Shown here: positions 62,879 to 64,000 of the stretch, in pieces | Numbering within the stretch: the stretch's first letter is position 1 | Layout of the letters: each line of letters starts with the position of its first letter | Assembly: GCF_007827045.1 (NCBI RefSeq) | Contig: NZ_RPFW01000009.1 | Coordinates: forward strand, 1 to 64,000 | DNA: 64,000 nucleotides | From: Trebonia kvetii | Lineage (GTDB): Bacteria > Actinomycetota > Actinomycetes > Streptosporangiales > Streptosporangiaceae | Direction: 5' to 3' | Made by a program: the position numbers and the translations under genes | The notes under the pieces: model-generated | What the model was told of the DNA's origin: nothing | What the model saw: only the letters and a program-made list of their open reading frames with translations | Databases searched by the model: none

Positions 62879-63967
62879 TCACTGCCCCGGACCTGATCGC
62901 CCGCCACCACGCCGCAAGGAGCCGATGCCGAGCGATCCGTCTCCTGCCGCGCGATCGTCAGTGCTTGATCCGCCCCCCGCGCTCGCGGCGACGTCAGCGC
63001 CCGGCGGCCCCGGCGGGTCGTCGAGGAAGTCCGCGCACGGGGCGAAGAACAGGCAGCCGGTGAGCGCGGTGGAGAAGTCGAGTATCCGGTCGGTGTTGCC
63101 CGGGGGCTTGCCGATGAACATGTTCGTCAGCATCTCCTCGGTCACCGAGGGCGTGGCCGCGTAGGCGATGTAGTACGTGCCGAACTCGCCGCGCCCGGGG
63201 TTGCCGAACGGCATGTTGGCCCGCACGATCTGCCGCTCCTCGCCGTCGGGGCCGGTGATCGTGTTCAGCGCCACGTGCGAGTTGGCCGGCTTGATCTCGT
63301 CGGGCAGCTCGATGTCGTCGAGCTTGGTGCGGCCGATGACCCGCTCCTGCTCCTCGATGCTGATCGAGTTCCACCCGGCCATGTCGTGCACGTACTTCTG
63401 TACGATCACATAGCTGCCGCCGGCGAAGTCCGGATCGTCGTCCGCGCCGGTGATCGCCGCGCCGAGCCCGGCCGCGCCGCCCGGTGACTCGGTGCCGTCC
63501 ACGAAGCCGATCAGGTCCCGCTCGTCGAAGTAACGGAAACCCTGCACCTCGTCGGCCACCTCGACCGCGCCGCCGAGCCGCTTCATCACCTGGGCGGCGT
63601 ACTCGAAGCACAGGTCCATCCGGGTCGCCCTGATGTGGAACAGCAGGTCGCCGGGGGTGGCCGGGGCCTTGTGACGGGGGCCCTCAAGCTCGCGGAACCG
63701 GTGCAGCTCGCGCGGCCGCGGCCCGTCGAACAGCCGGTCCCACGCGTCGGAGCCGATCGCCACAACCACCTGGAGCTCAGCCTCGGGGATGCGGAAGCCG
63801 ACGGAGCGCCCCAGGCCGGACAGGTCGGGAATCAGGTCCCGGACCACGTCCTCGCCGCCGGGGCTGATGGTGAGCACGAGGAAGATCGCCGCCTGGGTCA
63901 GCGGGCTGACCACCGGCTGCGGCTCCGGCTCCTGCGTTGCCCCACCCTCACTCGACCGTGCTGGCAC
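62879..63967 (-). CDS. DyP-type peroxidase with encapsulin cargo-loading peptide
   Basis: 362 residues, dye-decolourising peroxidase of the encapsulated (type B) kind. DLIGFVDGTESP is the GxxDG signature with the catalytic Asp; NSHVALN gives the haem-ligand His region and IVRANMPFG the distal Arg. The end, GDGSLGIGSLRR within the last 25 residues, is the known encapsulin targeting motif of DyP proteins, followed here by a short glycine-rich tail. GTG 63967 with aaggga upstream is the start. Substrates are dyes and probably lignin-like phenols, using H2O2. It should load into the shell encoded at 56101-56898. Confidence 0.93.
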   Translation of the reverse strand: MPARSSEGGATQEPEPQPVVSPLTQAAIFLVLTISPGGEDVVRDLIPDLSGLGRSVGFRIPEAELQVVVAIGSDAWDRLFDGPRPRELHRFRELEGPRHKAPATPGDLLFHIRATRMDLCFEYAAQVMKRLGGAVEVADEVQGFRYFDERDLIGFVDGTESPGGAAGLGAAITGADDDPDFAGGSYVIVQKYVHDMAGWNSISIEEQERVIGRTKLDDIELPDEIKPANSHVALNTITGPDGEERQIVRANMPFGNPGRGEFGTYYIAYAATPSVTEEMLTNMFIGKPPGNTDRILDFSTALTGCLFFAPCADFLDDPPGPPGADVAASAGGGSSTDDRAAGDGSLGIGSLRRGGGRSGPGQ

Positions 63968-64000
63968 AGACCCGTCCCTTCGCCATCGTCCGCACCAAGC

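Overview
The window is a very GC-rich, densely coded stretch of an actinomycete (Actinomycetota) chromosome. The evidence is strong third-position GC with long antisense shadow frames, frequent GTG/TTG starts, GTGA and ATGA stop/start overlaps, a SAM-IV riboswitch (a class known essentially from Actinomycetales), a mycofactocin-type SDR, an F420-type nitroreductase-fold protein and a DUF222/HNH gene end. The genus cannot be fixed from the sequence; a Streptosporangiales-like filamentous soil actinomycete is a reasonable guess. I see no rRNA, tRNA, CRISPR, transposase or phage genes.

Layout. 0-3.7 kb: end of an HNH endonuclease gene, a SAM-methyltransferase/small-protein pair, two metal exporters (CDF-like and MntP) and a convergent TetR gene whose frame runs through mntP. 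3.8-10.3 kb: a complete peptide/oligopeptide ABC importer (Tat lipoprotein binding protein, two permeases, one fused double ATPase) followed by a GNAT-like/C39-like peptidase fusion. 10.4-11.8 kb: a cysteine-desulfurase-like PLP enzyme behind a SAM-IV riboswitch. 12-18.6 kb: DUF1684, a secreted beta-helix protein, small ABM and MmcQ proteins, a flippase/kinase-like fusion, a cupin and DUF4242. 18.7-24.2 kb: a LuxR/AAA regulator damaged by an internal deletion, a two-component system and mtnA. 24.2-28.5 kb: a GcvT-fold O-demethylase-like protein, cytidine deaminase, DUF2252 and a GDPD phosphodiesterase. 28.75-34.3 kb: a giant single-chain acyl-CoA carboxylase. 34.4-37.7 kb: small membrane protein, mycofactocin-type SDR, ABC-F protein and a YchJ-like protein. 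37.7-44.3 kb: a tight five-gene operon (acyl-CoA dehydrogenase, acyl-CoA ligase, PHA synthase, PHA depolymerase, PucR regulator). 44.5-48.9 kb: gene remnants, an SDR, a TAXI-type binding protein, an alcohol dehydrogenase flanked by inverted 27-bp repeats, and a histidine phosphatase. 48.9-52 kb: malate synthase G with a divergent IclR regulator and an operator-like palindrome. 52-56 kb: LysR/MFS pair, GNAT and an HpnA-like epimerase. 56.1-64 kb: encapsulin shell and its DyP peroxidase cargo, separated by about 6 kb that holds an RHH/DUF4097/ABC exporter operon, two reductases and a secreted coiled-coil protein.

How the genes connect. Acyl-CoA carboxylase, acyl-CoA ligase, acyl-CoA dehydrogenase, PHA synthase/depolymerase and malate synthase all handle acyl-CoA and C2 carbon. 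The SAM-IV-controlled PLP enzyme and MtnA both belong to sulfur/SAM metabolism but are not adjacent. The most interesting signals are the split encapsulin-DyP pair with an apparently intact cargo-loading peptide, a dispersed 15-27-bp palindromic repeat (two copies flank the adh gene, two form a hairpin, one relative lies inside a coding linker), the long antisense TetR/mntP overlap, and the deleted AAA core of the LuxR regulator.
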